From contig NC_017770.1 of assembly GCF_000242635.2 (NCBI RefSeq), positions 62,001-126,000 of the forward strand: a DNA stretch of 64,000 nt, read 5' to 3'. The translations under genes and the position numbers were made by a program. The notes beneath the pieces are model-generated. The model was not told the origin of the DNA. It was given only the letters and a program-made list of their open reading frames with translations, and did not search any database. Of the stretch, positions 17,207 to 27,058 are shown piece by piece. Source of the stretch: Solitalea canadensis DSM 3403 (lineage in GTDB: Bacteria; Bacteroidota; Bacteroidia; Sphingobacteriales; Sphingobacteriaceae). Each line of letters starts with the position of its first letter. Within the stretch, counting starts at the first letter, position 1.

Positions 17207-20146
17207 ATGTATCTTAACTGTCATAGCTCCTATAGTCTAAGGTATGGAGTACTATCTGTCGAGCGTCTTATTGAGCTGGCAAAACTTCATAAAGTAGAAT
17301 GCTTGTCGCTAACTGATATTAATAACTCTACCGGAGCCTGGGAATTTGGTAAATTATGCAGGGATGCCGGAATTAAACCGGTAATAGGGATCGAATTTCA
17401 TCATGAAGGCCGTCTGCTTTATATTGGTATAGCGAAGAATATGGAAGGTTTCCGTGAACTGAATGAATTTCTGACGACTTATAACTTATCAAAAAAAACA
17501 CTTCCTGTTCGTCCCGTTGATTTTCCTAACGCTTATGTGATCTACCCATGGAACAATCAAACGTTTCGGGAATTAAGTGAAAATGAATTTATTGGAATAA
17601 GGGCCACCGATGTGAATAAGCTCTTTGGGAAACAGTTGCTGCCTGTAAAACATAAACTTTTGGCACTTCATCCGGTTACTTTTGAAAATAAAAGCGGGCG
17701 TTTTTTGCATGCGCATTTACGTGCTATAGATTTCAATACACTGTTGTCAAAGCTTGATCGTGATGATGTTGCGGCTGCCGATGAGTGCTTTGTATCCCTT
17801 GATGAACTAAGAAAAACATTTGATGGCTATCCTTTTCTGCTAAAGAATACGGAACTGCTCTTAAACAGCTGTTCGATCGATTTTGATTTTGAAGAATCAA
17901 AGAATCGTAAAACATTTACCGGAAATAACTATGAGGACAAGGAATTGCTGCGGAAGCTTGCTTTTGAGGGGCTGGAGTATCGTTATGGCAAGCATAATAA
18001 GGTTGCTGGTGAACGAATCTTGCATGAACTTTCGATCATTGATAATATGGGGTTTGCTTCTTACTATTTAATTACCCATGATATCATCAGTTACACGATT
18101 TCAAGAGGTTTTTATCATGTAGGGAGAGGCTCCGGCGCTAATAGTATTGTTGCCTATTGCTTGAAAATTACGGATGTAGATCCCGTTGATCTCGATCTGT
18201 ATTTTGAACGTTTTTTAAATCCGAAACGTTCATCTCCTCCCGATTTTGACATTGATTATTCCTGGGATGAACGGGATGCAGTGCACGATTATATTTTTAA
18301 GAAGTACGGTCGTGATCATACAGCATTATTGGGCACCATGTCCACTTTTAAAAGTAATTCGATTATCCGGGAGCTTGGCAAAGTATACGGTTTGCCTAAA
18401 GAAGAGATCGATGAACTGGCAGATTTTCCCGAAAAGGTAGGAAACCGAAATGACCTGACTCGTAAAATCCTCTCCTTAGGAAGCTTAATGACCAACATGC
18501 CCAATCAGCGTTCTATACATGCTGGGGGAGTGTTAATTTCGGAAAAGCCGTTGACTTATTATACCGCTTTGGATTTGCCTCCGAAAGGATTACCTACCGT
18601 ACAATGGGATATGTATGCAGCAGAAGACATTGGTTTTGAGAAATTCGATATTTTAAGTCAGCGAGGTATTGGGCACATTAAAGAGTCGGTAGATATTGTA
18701 CAACAGAATTGTGGGGTGAAGGTTGATATTCATAACATTTCTTTGATTAAAGAGGATAAGAAAGTAAAAGAGCAGCTTAAATCAGGCGATAGTATTGGTT
18801 GTTTTTACATTGAAAGTCCGGCTATGCGTGGACTCTTAAAAAAACTTACCTGCGACAATTACCTCACGTTGGTGGCTGCAAGTTCAATTATTCGTCCCGG
18901 AGTAGCTAAATCCGGAATGATGCGACAATACATTCAACGTTTTCATCAACCAGACCAGATTGAATACCTGCATCCGATCATGAAAGAACAATTGTCGGAA
19001 ACTTTTGGCGTGATGGTTTACCAGGAAGATGTATTAAAGATTTGTCATCATTATGCAGGTTTGGATCTGGCAGATGCAGATGTACTACGCAGAGCAATGA
19101 GCGGTAAGTATCGTTCGAGGAAAGAGTTAGAACGTATTATTCAACGGTTTTTCGAGAACAGTAAAGAACTAGGCCGGCCCGAAGACATTACAAAAGAAGT
19201 TTGGCGACAGGTGGAGTCATTTGCCGGATATAGTTTCTCAAAAGCACACTCTGCCTCTTTTGCTGTTGAAAGTTTTCAAAGCCTGTACCTGAAAACATAT
19301 TATCCGAAGGAGTTCATGGTAGCCGTAATCAATAACTTTGGTGGGTTTTATCGTACATGGGTGTATGTGCATGAAGCGCGGCGTGCGGGTTGTACTATTT
19401 TGCTGCCTTGTGTAAACCGAAGCGAAACACATACCACTATCAGCGGCTCAGATGTTTACCTTGGGTTTGTTCACGTGGGTAATCTGGAAGAAAAAATGGC
19501 AAAGCTGATTCCTCAGGAACGGAAAAAGAACGGAGCATACAGTTCTCTGGAGGAGCTTATTGAACGAACTGGAATTACTCTTCAACAGGCTATACTCCTG
19601 ATCCGGGTGGACGCATTTCGATTTACGGGCAAAAGCAAAAAACAGTTGCTGTGGGAGGTGTATGGTTATTTAGGATATAAACATGAAAAACAAGATGTGC
19701 AAAAATTGTTTCTACCCGAAGCAAAGGAGTTCCGCTTGCCCGAACTGATTAACACAACACTTGAAAATACATTTGATGAAATAGAGCTGTTGGGTTTTCC
19801 TGTTACTCAGTCGCATTTCGACCTATTACAAACCCGGCAAAGAGGTGATGTGATGGCTAAAGACCTGATCAGTCATGTTGGAGAGATTGTTAGAATGATT
19901 GGGAATTTTGTCGCACAGAAATCAGTAAAAACGGTTAAAGGGCATATGATGTATTTTGGAACCTTTTTTGACGTGAAGGGAGATTTCTTTGACACTGTAC
20001 ATTTTCCTGATTCGGCAAAAGAGTATCCATTCAGGGGAGGAGGGTGTTACTTAATGCAAGGTAAAGTAGTGGAAGAGTTTGGTTTTGCAAGTCTCGAAAT
20101 AATTAAATTCTATAAGTTGCCTACAGTGAAAGACCCACGGTATTAG
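17207..20146 (+). CDS. dnaE2: DnaE2-like error-prone DNA polymerase III alpha subunit
   Basis: 979 residues, shorter than replicative DnaE (about 1160). An N-terminal PHP domain begins CHSSYSLRYGV; the polymerase core has GRGSGANSIVAYCL and PPDFDIDYSWDERD, where D348 and D350 correspond to the catalytic Asp pair. SIHAGGVLIS and the fingers follow, then helix-hairpin-helix elements and an OB-fold at about 900-970. A long tau-binding C-terminus is absent, as in DnaE2/ImuC. It would extend lesions together with the DinB encoded 19 bp upstream. The main replicative dnaE is expected elsewhere. The start is set by the strong ribosome-binding site. Confidence 0.88.
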   Translation: MYLNCHSSYSLRYGVLSVERLIELAKLHKVECLSLTDINNSTGAWEFGKLCRDAGIKPVIGIEFHHEGRLLYIGIAKNMEGFRELNEFLTTYNLSKKTLPVRPVDFPNAYVIYPWNNQTFRELSENEFIGIRATDVNKLFGKQLLPVKHKLLALHPVTFENKSGRFLHAHLRAIDFNTLLSKLDRDDVAAADECFVSLDELRKTFDGYPFLLKNTELLLNSCSIDFDFEESKNRKTFTGNNYEDKELLRKLAFEGLEYRYGKHNKVAGERILHELSIIDNMGFASYYLITHDIISYTISRGFYHVGRGSGANSIVAYCLKITDVDPVDLDLYFERFLNPKRSSPPDFDIDYSWDERDAVHDYIFKKYGRDHTALLGTMSTFKSNSIIRELGKVYGLPKEEIDELADFPEKVGNRNDLTRKILSLGSLMTNMPNQRSIHAGGVLISEKPLTYYTALDLPPKGLPTVQWDMYAAEDIGFEKFDILSQRGIGHIKESVDIVQQNCGVKVDIHNISLIKEDKKVKEQLKSGDSIGCFYIESPAMRGLLKKLTCDNYLTLVAASSIIRPGVAKSGMMRQYIQRFHQPDQIEYLHPIMKEQLSETFGVMVYQEDVLKICHHYAGLDLADADVLRRAMSGKYRSRKELERIIQRFFENSKELGRPEDITKEVWRQVESFAGYSFSKAHSASFAVESFQSLYLKTYYPKEFMVAVINNFGGFYRTWVYVHEARRAGCTILLPCVNRSETHTTISGSDVYLGFVHVGNLEEKMAKLIPQERKKNGAYSSLEELIERTGITLQQAILLIRVDAFRFTGKSKKQLLWEVYGYLGYKHEKQDVQKLFLPEAKEFRLPELINTTLENTFDEIELLGFPVTQSHFDLLQTRQRGDVMAKDLISHVGEIVRMIGNFVAQKSVKTVKGHMMYFGTFFDVKGDFFDTVHFPDSAKEYPFRGGGCYLMQGKVVEEFGFASLEIIKFYKLPTVKDPRY

Positions 20147-20533
20147 CGCTCCTCCGAATAGGTTGTTTTTATAAGAGAGAGGAATTGAAGTACTCTACAA
20201 TCAATTTTAACAGGTTGAAAATGAAGCCTTATGGGTTCTTAAATTACTACTTTTTTGGGTTGCTAAATACATGTTAATTACTTGTTAGTCAATTTTTTAA
20301 CTGTCTTAAATCGCTACTTTTTTTATTCCGGAAAGTTTACGCCTGTTTTATTTACCTAGTTTTATCCTCGGCTTAACACTAAAAGCCTTTAGTGAATAAC
20401 CAATTTATTTTAAGCCCAATACAAAATCTTACAAGGTGGAAAACCAAATGCTATTGAAAGATAGCTGCGTTGGTGCTACGATTTACATAACAATTTGTAA
20501 TGGGTATTCCGATTACAAAGCAGTGTTTTTATT
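20147..20533. other. Intergenic region before the GH3 cluster
   Basis: 387 AT-rich bases between the polymerase and glycosidase genes. No terminator with a strong stem and no clear promoter or operator could be picked out; a promoter for the GH3 cluster is expected here. Confidence 0.45.
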
Positions 20534-22816
20534 ATGAATAAATTTTTGACAGCAATTATTGTTTGTGCAACAGCATTTAGCGTGCAGGCACAGCAAGTTA
20601 AAGATCCGAAAATGGTGTCATTCATCGACAAACTAATGAGTCAGATGACACTAGAGGAGAAAATCGGACAGTTGAACCTGCCGAGTGAAGGAGATATCAT
20701 CACCGGGTTGGCTAAGAACAGTAACATCGCCGAAAAGATCAAAAAAGGTCAGGTGGGCGGAATGTTTAACATCAAAGGAGCCGACAAAATCAGAGAAATT
20801 CAGCGAATTGCGGTGGAGCAAAGCCGCATGAAAATACCAATGTTGTTTGGTATGGATGTGATCCATGGTTACGAAACAGTATTTCCAATTCCTTTAGGCA
20901 TTGCTTGTACCTGGGATATGAATGCAATTGAGGAATCTGCTCGCATAGCGGCATCAGAAGCAAGTGCAGACGGTATCAGCTGGACATTCAGCCCAATGGT
21001 TGATATCGCAAGGGATCCTCGCTGGGGTCGTGTTTCTGAAGGAAGTGGTGAAGATCCGTACTTAGGCGGACAGATTGCCAAAGCGATGGTTCGTGGTTAC
21101 CAGGGAAAAGGCAATTCATTTTCAGCAAATACCAATATTCTTGCCTGTGTAAAACACTTCGCCTTGTACGGTGCAGGTGAGGCAGGAAGAGATTATAATA
21201 CGGTTGATATGAGCCGTATTCGTATGTATAATGAATATTTATATCCTTATCAGGCAGCAGTTGAGGCCGGAGTTGGTAGTTTGATGGCTTCATTTAACGT
21301 GGTTGATAATGTTCCTGCTCATGGTAATAAATGGCTTTTAACAGATGTACTAAGAAAACAGTGGAAGTTTGACGGATTTACAGTAGCCGATTACGGAGGA
21401 GTCAGTGAAATGGTTAATCACGGAGTGGGTGATATGCAGTCCGTTTCTGCTCAGGCGTTGAACGCCGGTTTGGATATGGATATGGTGAGCGAAGGATTCC
21501 TGTCTACCCTGAAAAAATCATTGGAAGAAGGGAAAGTAAGCATCGATCAAATCAATACCGCTTGTCGACGTGTGTTAGAAGCAAAATATAAACTTGGGTT
21601 GTTTGCGAATCCATATAAATATTGTGACCTGTCTCGTGCTAAAAAAGATATTTATACACAAGCTAATAGAGCGGTTGCCCGCAAAACTGCATCTGAGAGT
21701 TTTGTCCTGTTAAAGAACGAAGGAAATCTGTTGCCATTAGCTAAAAAACAAACCATTGCAGTTATTGGTCCGTTAGCAAATACCCGCTCAAACATGGTTG
21801 GAACCTGGAGCGTTGCAGCTAAGCTTGATGTTCCTGCTACAGTTGTGGAAGGTTTAAAATCTGTGGGCGGCAAAGATGCTTCAATTCTGTACGCTAAAGG
21901 TTGTAACCTGACAAGCGATCCGGTATTGGAGGCTAATTCGACATTATTCGGACGTTCACTGAATCGTGATAACAGAACAGAAGAAGAGCTAAGAGAAGAA
22001 GCAATGAAGATCGCAGCGCAGTCTGACGTTATCGTTGCAGCTATGGGCGAGTCTTCAGAAATGAGTGGCGAATCAAGCAGCCGTACAGATATTGGTATTC
22101 CTGATGTACAAAAACGATTATTAAAAGAATTATTGAAAACAGGAAAGCCAGTTGTATTGGTATTGTTTGCCGGTCGTCCAATGACTTTGGTTTGGGAACA
22201 TGAAAATATCCCTGCAATTATCAACGTATGGTTTGGTGGCAGTGAAGCTGCTTATGCTATCGGAGATGTGTTATTTGGAAATGTAAACCCAGGCGGTAAG
22301 CTAGTGTCAACATTCCCTCGTAATGTAGCCCAAATCCCTTTATTCTATAATCATCTGAATACAGGTCGTCCGGCTGCTGATAAAGGTTTTGAAAAATTCA
22401 GAAGTAACTACATGGATGAGAAAAATGCCTCTCTTTATCCTTTTGGTTATGGTTTAAGTTATACTCAGTTTACCTATAGCGATATTAAATTAAGTTCAGC
22501 TACTATGAATGGTACCGGCGAAATCACAGCATCCGTAACAGTTACGAATAGCGGTAAAAGAGACGGAGCCGAGGTAGTTCAGCTTTACATCAGAGATTTG
22601 GTTGGCAGTATTTCAAGACCTGTAAAAGAATTAAAAGGTTTTGAGAAAATTCAACTGAAAGCCGGAGAGTCGAAAACTGTCAGCTTTAAAATCACTCCTG
22701 AATTGTTGAAATTCTATAACTCAGACCTGGAGCATGTTTTTGAACCGGGAGAGTTTGACCTGATGATCGGCGGTAACAGCCAGGATGTTAAAACAACAAA
22801 ATTCACATTGCAATAA
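20534..22816 (+). CDS. bglX: Secreted glycoside hydrolase family 3 (BglX-like beta-glucosidase)
   Basis: 760 residues, the length of BglX. Signal peptide ends VQAQ; the mature start KMVSFIDKLMSQMTLEEKIGQL is typical. The (alpha/beta)8 domain holds RDPRWGR.SEG.GEDPYL and KHF, with D286 in TVADYGG as the expected nucleophile. The (alpha/beta)6 domain at about 390-610 and a C-terminal fibronectin-III-like domain at about 650-755 complete the fold. It removes terminal beta-linked glucose (or xylose) from oligosaccharides in the periplasm; no T9SS sorting domain is present. The second GH3 gene begins 25 bp downstream, so the two are cotranscribed. Confidence 0.93.
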   Translation: MNKFLTAIIVCATAFSVQAQQVKDPKMVSFIDKLMSQMTLEEKIGQLNLPSEGDIITGLAKNSNIAEKIKKGQVGGMFNIKGADKIREIQRIAVEQSRMKIPMLFGMDVIHGYETVFPIPLGIACTWDMNAIEESARIAASEASADGISWTFSPMVDIARDPRWGRVSEGSGEDPYLGGQIAKAMVRGYQGKGNSFSANTNILACVKHFALYGAGEAGRDYNTVDMSRIRMYNEYLYPYQAAVEAGVGSLMASFNVVDNVPAHGNKWLLTDVLRKQWKFDGFTVADYGGVSEMVNHGVGDMQSVSAQALNAGLDMDMVSEGFLSTLKKSLEEGKVSIDQINTACRRVLEAKYKLGLFANPYKYCDLSRAKKDIYTQANRAVARKTASESFVLLKNEGNLLPLAKKQTIAVIGPLANTRSNMVGTWSVAAKLDVPATVVEGLKSVGGKDASILYAKGCNLTSDPVLEANSTLFGRSLNRDNRTEEELREEAMKIAAQSDVIVAAMGESSEMSGESSSRTDIGIPDVQKRLLKELLKTGKPVVLVLFAGRPMTLVWEHENIPAIINVWFGGSEAAYAIGDVLFGNVNPGGKLVSTFPRNVAQIPLFYNHLNTGRPAADKGFEKFRSNYMDEKNASLYPFGYGLSYTQFTYSDIKLSSATMNGTGEITASVTVTNSGKRDGAEVVQLYIRDLVGSISRPVKELKGFEKIQLKAGESKTVSFKITPELLKFYNSDLEHVFEPGEFDLMIGGNSQDVKTTKFTLQ

Positions 22817-22841
22817 GCTATCACTTTAATAAAGATCAATT

Positions 22842-25061
22842 ATGTTTAAAAGTATTCTAAAGGCTGCGGTTATCGTGTTATGCAGTTCGTTTAGTGTATA
22901 CGGACAGGCCCAATTGCCTGTTTACCTTGATGACACGAAGCCTATTAAAGACCGTGTGGAGGATGCCCTTTCACGGATGACATTGGAAGAGAAGATTGGA
23001 ATGGTTCACGCACAGTCCAAATTTAGTTCAGCCGGAGTTCCGCGCTTAGGAATTCCTGATATCTGGATGACCGATGGTCCGCATGGTATTCGTCCGGAAG
23101 TATTATGGGATGAATGGTCCCAGGCCGGTTGGACAAACGATTCTTGTATTGCATTTCCGGCACTAACCTGTTTGGCTGCAACGTGGAATAAAGAAATGTC
23201 ATCGTTGTATGGAAAATCAATAGGAGAAGAAGCCCGTTATCGTAATAAAACCGTTTTATTGGGGCCTGGTGTAAATATTTACCGTACACCATTAAACGGA
23301 AGAAACTTCGAATATATGGGTGAAGATCCGTTTTTGTCGGCTAAAATGGTGGTTCCTTATATCAAAGGCGTTCAGCAAAACGGAGTGGCTACCTGTGTAA
23401 AACACTATGCATTAAATAACCAGGAAACCGAACGTCATTCAATTAATGTAAATGTTGATGATCGTGCATTGTATGAGATCTATCTTCCGGCTTTCAAAGC
23501 TGCTATACAGGAAGGCGATACCTGGGCAATTATGGGTTCTTATAATAAATATAAGGGTCAGCAATGCTGCCATAACCAATATTTGTTAAATGATATTTTG
23601 CGCAAGGAGTGGGGGTTCCAGGGAGTTGTTGTGGCCGACTGGGGTGGCGTGCATGATACGCAACAGGCCATTACCAATGGTTTAGATATGGAATTTGGTA
23701 CCTGGACAGATGGTTTATCATGGGGAACAAGTAATGCCTATGATAATTATTATCTGGCTAAACCATATTTGGCAATGATTAAATCAGGTAAAGTTGGTAC
23801 CAAAGAACTGGATGAGAAAGTGCGTCGCATTTTGCGCTTATCATTCCTTACCAATATGAATAAGAATCGTCCTTTTGGTTCATTCGGAACGGAAGAGCAT
23901 GCATTAGCCGGACGTAAGATTGCGGAAGAAGGTATTGTGCTATTACAGAATAAGAATAATATTCTTCCAATCAATCTGAATAAAACCAAACGCATTGCAG
24001 TAATAGGTGAGAACGCAATTAAAATGATGACTGTTGGAGGTGGTAGTTCTTCATTAAAAGCAAAATATGAAGTGTCTCCGCTTGATGGCTTGAAAAGAAG
24101 AATTGGCTCACAGGCAGAGGTTGTTTACGCACGTGGTTATGTGGGTGATGCTGATGGCAGCTATAATGGTGTTGTGTCAGGCCAAAACCTGAAAGATAAT
24201 CGCTCAGCTGAGGAGTTAATGGCTGAAGCAATTAAAGTTGCTAAAACTGCCGATGTAGTGGTTTTTGTTGGAGGCTTAAATAAAAGTGATTTCCAGGATT
24301 CAGAAGGAAACGACCGTAAAGGTTTGGGCCTTCCTTATAACCAGGATAAACTGATCACTGAATTATTGAAGGCTAATAAAAATCTTGTTTACGTTAACAT
24401 TTCAGGAAATGCAGTGGCAATGCCTTGGGTAAATGAGGTTCCGGGAATTGTACAAGGATGGTTCCTTGGTACTGAAGCCGGCAATGCACTGGCTGCGGTA
24501 TTAGTTGGTGATGTAAACCCTTCAGGTAAATTAACATTTACTTTCCCTGTTAAGTTGAGCGACAATGCTGCTCATGCAATGGGTGACTTCCCTGGTAAAG
24601 ACGGAGAGGTTACTTATAAAGAAGGAATTTTTGTTGGCTACCGCTGGCACGATAAACAGAAGATTAAACCTTTATTCAGCTTTGGTCACGGCTTAAGTTA
24701 TACCACTTTTGAGTACGGAAAAGTAACTGCTGATAAAAAGGAACTCACAGCTGATGATAAAATCACGTTTACTGTAAATGTTAAAAATACGGGTACACGA
24801 GAAGGTTCAGAAGTTGTACAGCTTTACATTAGCGATCTTAAATCGTCATTGCCTCGTCCGGTAAAAGAACTTAAAGGTTTCGAGAAAGTTTCATTAAAAC
24901 CTGGTGAAACCAAAACAGTTACAATTACTGTCGACAAAGCAGCTTTAAGCTTCTTTGATGATAAAAAACATGAATGGGTTGCTGAACCAGGTGATTTTGA
25001 AGCCTTGATCGGCGCTTCATCAGCTAACATTAAAACCAAAACAGCATTCAAACTGAGGTAA
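22842..25061 (+). CDS. Secreted glycoside hydrolase family 3, second copy
   Basis: 739 residues. Signal peptide to about residue 22 (VYGQ), then SRMTLEEKIGMVHAQ, TDGPHGIR and the NFEYMGEDPFL block. The expected nucleophile is D266 in VVADWGG. The second domain and a C-terminal fibronectin-III-like domain with VQLYISD and RPVKELKGFEKV complete it. Sequence wording differs from the first GH3 gene (TDGPHG.R type, as in many beta-glucosidases/xylosidases), so the two probably act on different linkages of one substrate. A short terminator follows 19 bp after the stop. Confidence 0.92.
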   Translation: MFKSILKAAVIVLCSSFSVYGQAQLPVYLDDTKPIKDRVEDALSRMTLEEKIGMVHAQSKFSSAGVPRLGIPDIWMTDGPHGIRPEVLWDEWSQAGWTNDSCIAFPALTCLAATWNKEMSSLYGKSIGEEARYRNKTVLLGPGVNIYRTPLNGRNFEYMGEDPFLSAKMVVPYIKGVQQNGVATCVKHYALNNQETERHSINVNVDDRALYEIYLPAFKAAIQEGDTWAIMGSYNKYKGQQCCHNQYLLNDILRKEWGFQGVVVADWGGVHDTQQAITNGLDMEFGTWTDGLSWGTSNAYDNYYLAKPYLAMIKSGKVGTKELDEKVRRILRLSFLTNMNKNRPFGSFGTEEHALAGRKIAEEGIVLLQNKNNILPINLNKTKRIAVIGENAIKMMTVGGGSSSLKAKYEVSPLDGLKRRIGSQAEVVYARGYVGDADGSYNGVVSGQNLKDNRSAEELMAEAIKVAKTADVVVFVGGLNKSDFQDSEGNDRKGLGLPYNQDKLITELLKANKNLVYVNISGNAVAMPWVNEVPGIVQGWFLGTEAGNALAAVLVGDVNPSGKLTFTFPVKLSDNAAHAMGDFPGKDGEVTYKEGIFVGYRWHDKQKIKPLFSFGHGLSYTTFEYGKVTADKKELTADDKITFTVNVKNTGTREGSEVVQLYISDLKSSLPRPVKELKGFEKVSLKPGETKTVTITVDKAALSFFDDKKHEWVAEPGDFEALIGASSANIKTKTAFKLR

Positions 25062-25080
25062 ATAGTTAAGTTATGTAGGG

Positions 25081-25100
25081 GCCCCAATTATGGGGCTTTT
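25081..25100 (+). terminator. Short hairpin terminator after the GH3 pair
   Basis: GCCCC and GGGGC arms around a 6-base loop, followed by TTTT, 19 bp after the second GH3 stop. The stem is short and GC-rich; partial read-through into the DUF1349 gene is possible. Confidence 0.65.
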
Positions 25101-25118
25101 ACATTTAAACCAAGTATT

Positions 25119-25769
25119 ATGAAGAAACTAATTGTTGTAATTAGCTGCCTTTTCTCATTGCAATCTGCTTTTGCTCAAAGCCTGGATAAAATGCAATGGT
25201 TTAATGAACCCGAAAAATGGGAAATTAAAAACAATGCATTGTCAATGTTTGTAACGCCTCAAAGTGATTACTGGCGGATTTCGCATTATGGATTTACTGT
25301 TGATGATGCCCCATTCTATTACGCCACCTATGGTGGAGAGTTTGAAGCTAAAGTGAAATTAACCGGCGATTATAAAGTAAGATTTGATCAAATGGGATTA
25401 ATGATTCGAACAGATCATGAAAACTGGATTAAAACAGGTGTTGAGTTTGTGGATAATAAGCTTAATGTAAGTACAGTGGTAACACACGGTAAAAGTGACT
25501 GGAGTGTTGTACAGCTTGATAAAGTGCCTCCATTCATATGGATTAAAGTTATCAGGCGCTTAGATGCCGTTGAAATTTATTATTCTTTTGATGATAAATC
25601 TTATATTATGTCGCGAAATGCACCACTTGAGGCTAACCGCCCGGTAATGGTAGGTCTGATGGCCGCCTGTCCGGATGGAAAAGGATTCAATGCTAAATTT
25701 GAAAACTTTACCGTTAAACATCTTCCTGATCAGCGTCGGTTAGAGTGGCTAAAGAATAACGCAGAATAA
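25119..25769 (+). CDS. Secreted DUF1349 (concanavalin-like) protein
   Basis: 216 residues with a signal peptide ending AFAQ. The remainder is a single DUF1349 beta-sandwich: WFNEPEKW near the start, QMGLMIRTDHENWIKTGVE in the centre and the PVMVGLMAACPDG block near the end. The family has a jelly-roll fold like legume lectins and many glycan-active enzymes; no catalytic residues are known for most members. It sits directly after two GH3 genes, so carbohydrate binding or hydrolysis in the periplasm is plausible but unproven. Confidence 0.85.
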   Translation: MKKLIVVISCLFSLQSAFAQSLDKMQWFNEPEKWEIKNNALSMFVTPQSDYWRISHYGFTVDDAPFYYATYGGEFEAKVKLTGDYKVRFDQMGLMIRTDHENWIKTGVEFVDNKLNVSTVVTHGKSDWSVVQLDKVPPFIWIKVIRRLDAVEIYYSFDDKSYIMSRNAPLEANRPVMVGLMAACPDGKGFNAKFENFTVKHLPDQRRLEWLKNNAE

Positions 25770-25814
25770 ATGCAACACTAAACAATTATAAACATCTAAA
25801 AAACCAATTTAAAA

Positions 25815-26909
25815 GTGAAACCTCATTTCCCAATTCTCGATGGGCTTCGTGGCACCGCAGCACTTGTGGTTGTTATCTTCCACTTATTTGAAGCCAAGAT
25901 CATTGATTATTCTATTCATCCCGTTCATCATGGCTACCTGGCCGTTGACTTCTTTTTCCTGTTATCAGGTTTTGTTGTGGGTTATGCCTACGACGACCGT
26001 TGGGGCCGAATGACCGTGAAAGATTTTTTCAAAATCAGGTTGATCCGTTTGCACCCGCTGGTAATTTTAAGTGTGGTCATCGGTGCGTTAGGCGTTTGGT
26101 TAAATCCGTATAGCGACGGGTTTGATAAAATCGGAATGATCAAGTTGATCGGAATTATGTTGTTAAGTTTAACATTGATTCCTTCTCCGGATGTACGTGG
26201 ATGGGGCGAAACCCATTCATTAAATGGTCCCTGCTGGTCGCTGCTCCAGGAATACATTGCAAATATTCTGTATGCATTGATAGGAAGACGCTTGAATAAA
26301 GTGGGATTATGGATTGTTGTAATCATCAGCGGAGCTGTTCTTACGGCAGTAGCCACTTCACGCGGTGATGTAGCAACAGGTTGGGGTTTCGATAATTTTT
26401 GGATCGGAGTGGTGCGGATGATGTTCCCGTTTTTTGCGGGTTTATTATTGTTCCGCATGGGTAAACTGATAAAAATCAAACATGCATATATTGTATGTTC
26501 AGTGCTGTTAGTAGTGCTGATGTGTTTACCTTACTTTAAGTTTAATGGCTTGTATGAGGCAGCTTGTATCATCATTGCTTTCCCGATAATTGTTGCAGCA
26601 GGTGCCGGAGGACAGATAGACGGGAAATGGGCCAAATTATGTAAGTTTTCAGGGGATATTTCGTATCCGATCTATATTCTGCATTATCCGTTCATCTATA
26701 TTTATATATCGTGGGTTAACGGCGCACAAAAACCTTCTTTAGAGCAAATGGTGTATGTAGGAATTGCCTTATTTGCATTCTTTATTTTATTGGCATACGT
26801 AGCATTAAAACTATATGACGAGCCTGTAAGAAACTGGCTTAAACAAAAGTTTTTATCAAATAGTACACAAACCTCTCCTCAGCTAACTTTGGAGGAAACA
26901 CATTCTTAA
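25815..26909 (+). CDS. Acyltransferase 3 family membrane protein (OafA/YrhL-like)
   Basis: 364 residues with about ten transmembrane segments. It starts with GTG, preceded by an A-rich stretch. LDGLRGTAALVVVIFHLFE carries the conserved His of family 3 acyltransferases, and F.LSGFVVGYAYDDRW follows. These proteins move acetyl or other acyl groups onto sugars of surface polysaccharides, cyclic glucans or peptidoglycan. It follows the GH3/DUF1349 genes by 45 bp and may modify or protect a related glycan. The substrate is not known. Confidence 0.88.
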   Translation: MKPHFPILDGLRGTAALVVVIFHLFEAKIIDYSIHPVHHGYLAVDFFFLLSGFVVGYAYDDRWGRMTVKDFFKIRLIRLHPLVILSVVIGALGVWLNPYSDGFDKIGMIKLIGIMLLSLTLIPSPDVRGWGETHSLNGPCWSLLQEYIANILYALIGRRLNKVGLWIVVIISGAVLTAVATSRGDVATGWGFDNFWIGVVRMMFPFFAGLLLFRMGKLIKIKHAYIVCSVLLVVLMCLPYFKFNGLYEAACIIIAFPIIVAAGAGGQIDGKWAKLCKFSGDISYPIYILHYPFIYIYISWVNGAQKPSLEQMVYVGIALFAFFILLAYVALKLYDEPVRNWLKQKFLSNSTQTSPQLTLEETHS

Positions 26910-26936
26910 ATATTAGCAGTCTGATGATAACTTTGG

Positions 26937-26968
26937 AAAGGGCTTTTGTGCAAACAGGAGCTCTTTTT
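26937..26968 (+). terminator. Probable terminator of the glycosidase cluster
   Basis: AAAGGGCT and AGCTCTTT arms (7 of 8 pairs) with a 14-base loop and a T run, 28 bp after the acyltransferase stop. Confidence 0.55.
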
Positions 26969-27007
26969 CTTTGCATTGATGGATGTTCGCCTCAAAGGAA
27001 ATAGATC

Positions 27008-27037
27008 TTGTTAACATTTAATGTTATTTTATACTTT
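27008..27037 (+). promoter_or_regulatory. Possible promoter of the cyclophilin gene
   Basis: TTG at 27008-27010 and TATACTTT at 27030-27037 are separated by 19 bases, close to the Bacteroidota TTG/TAnnTTTG layout. The second element is not a perfect match. If right, it rules out TTG 27008 as a translation start. Confidence 0.3.
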
Positions 27038-27058
27038 TACGATTATACAAACTCCGTT

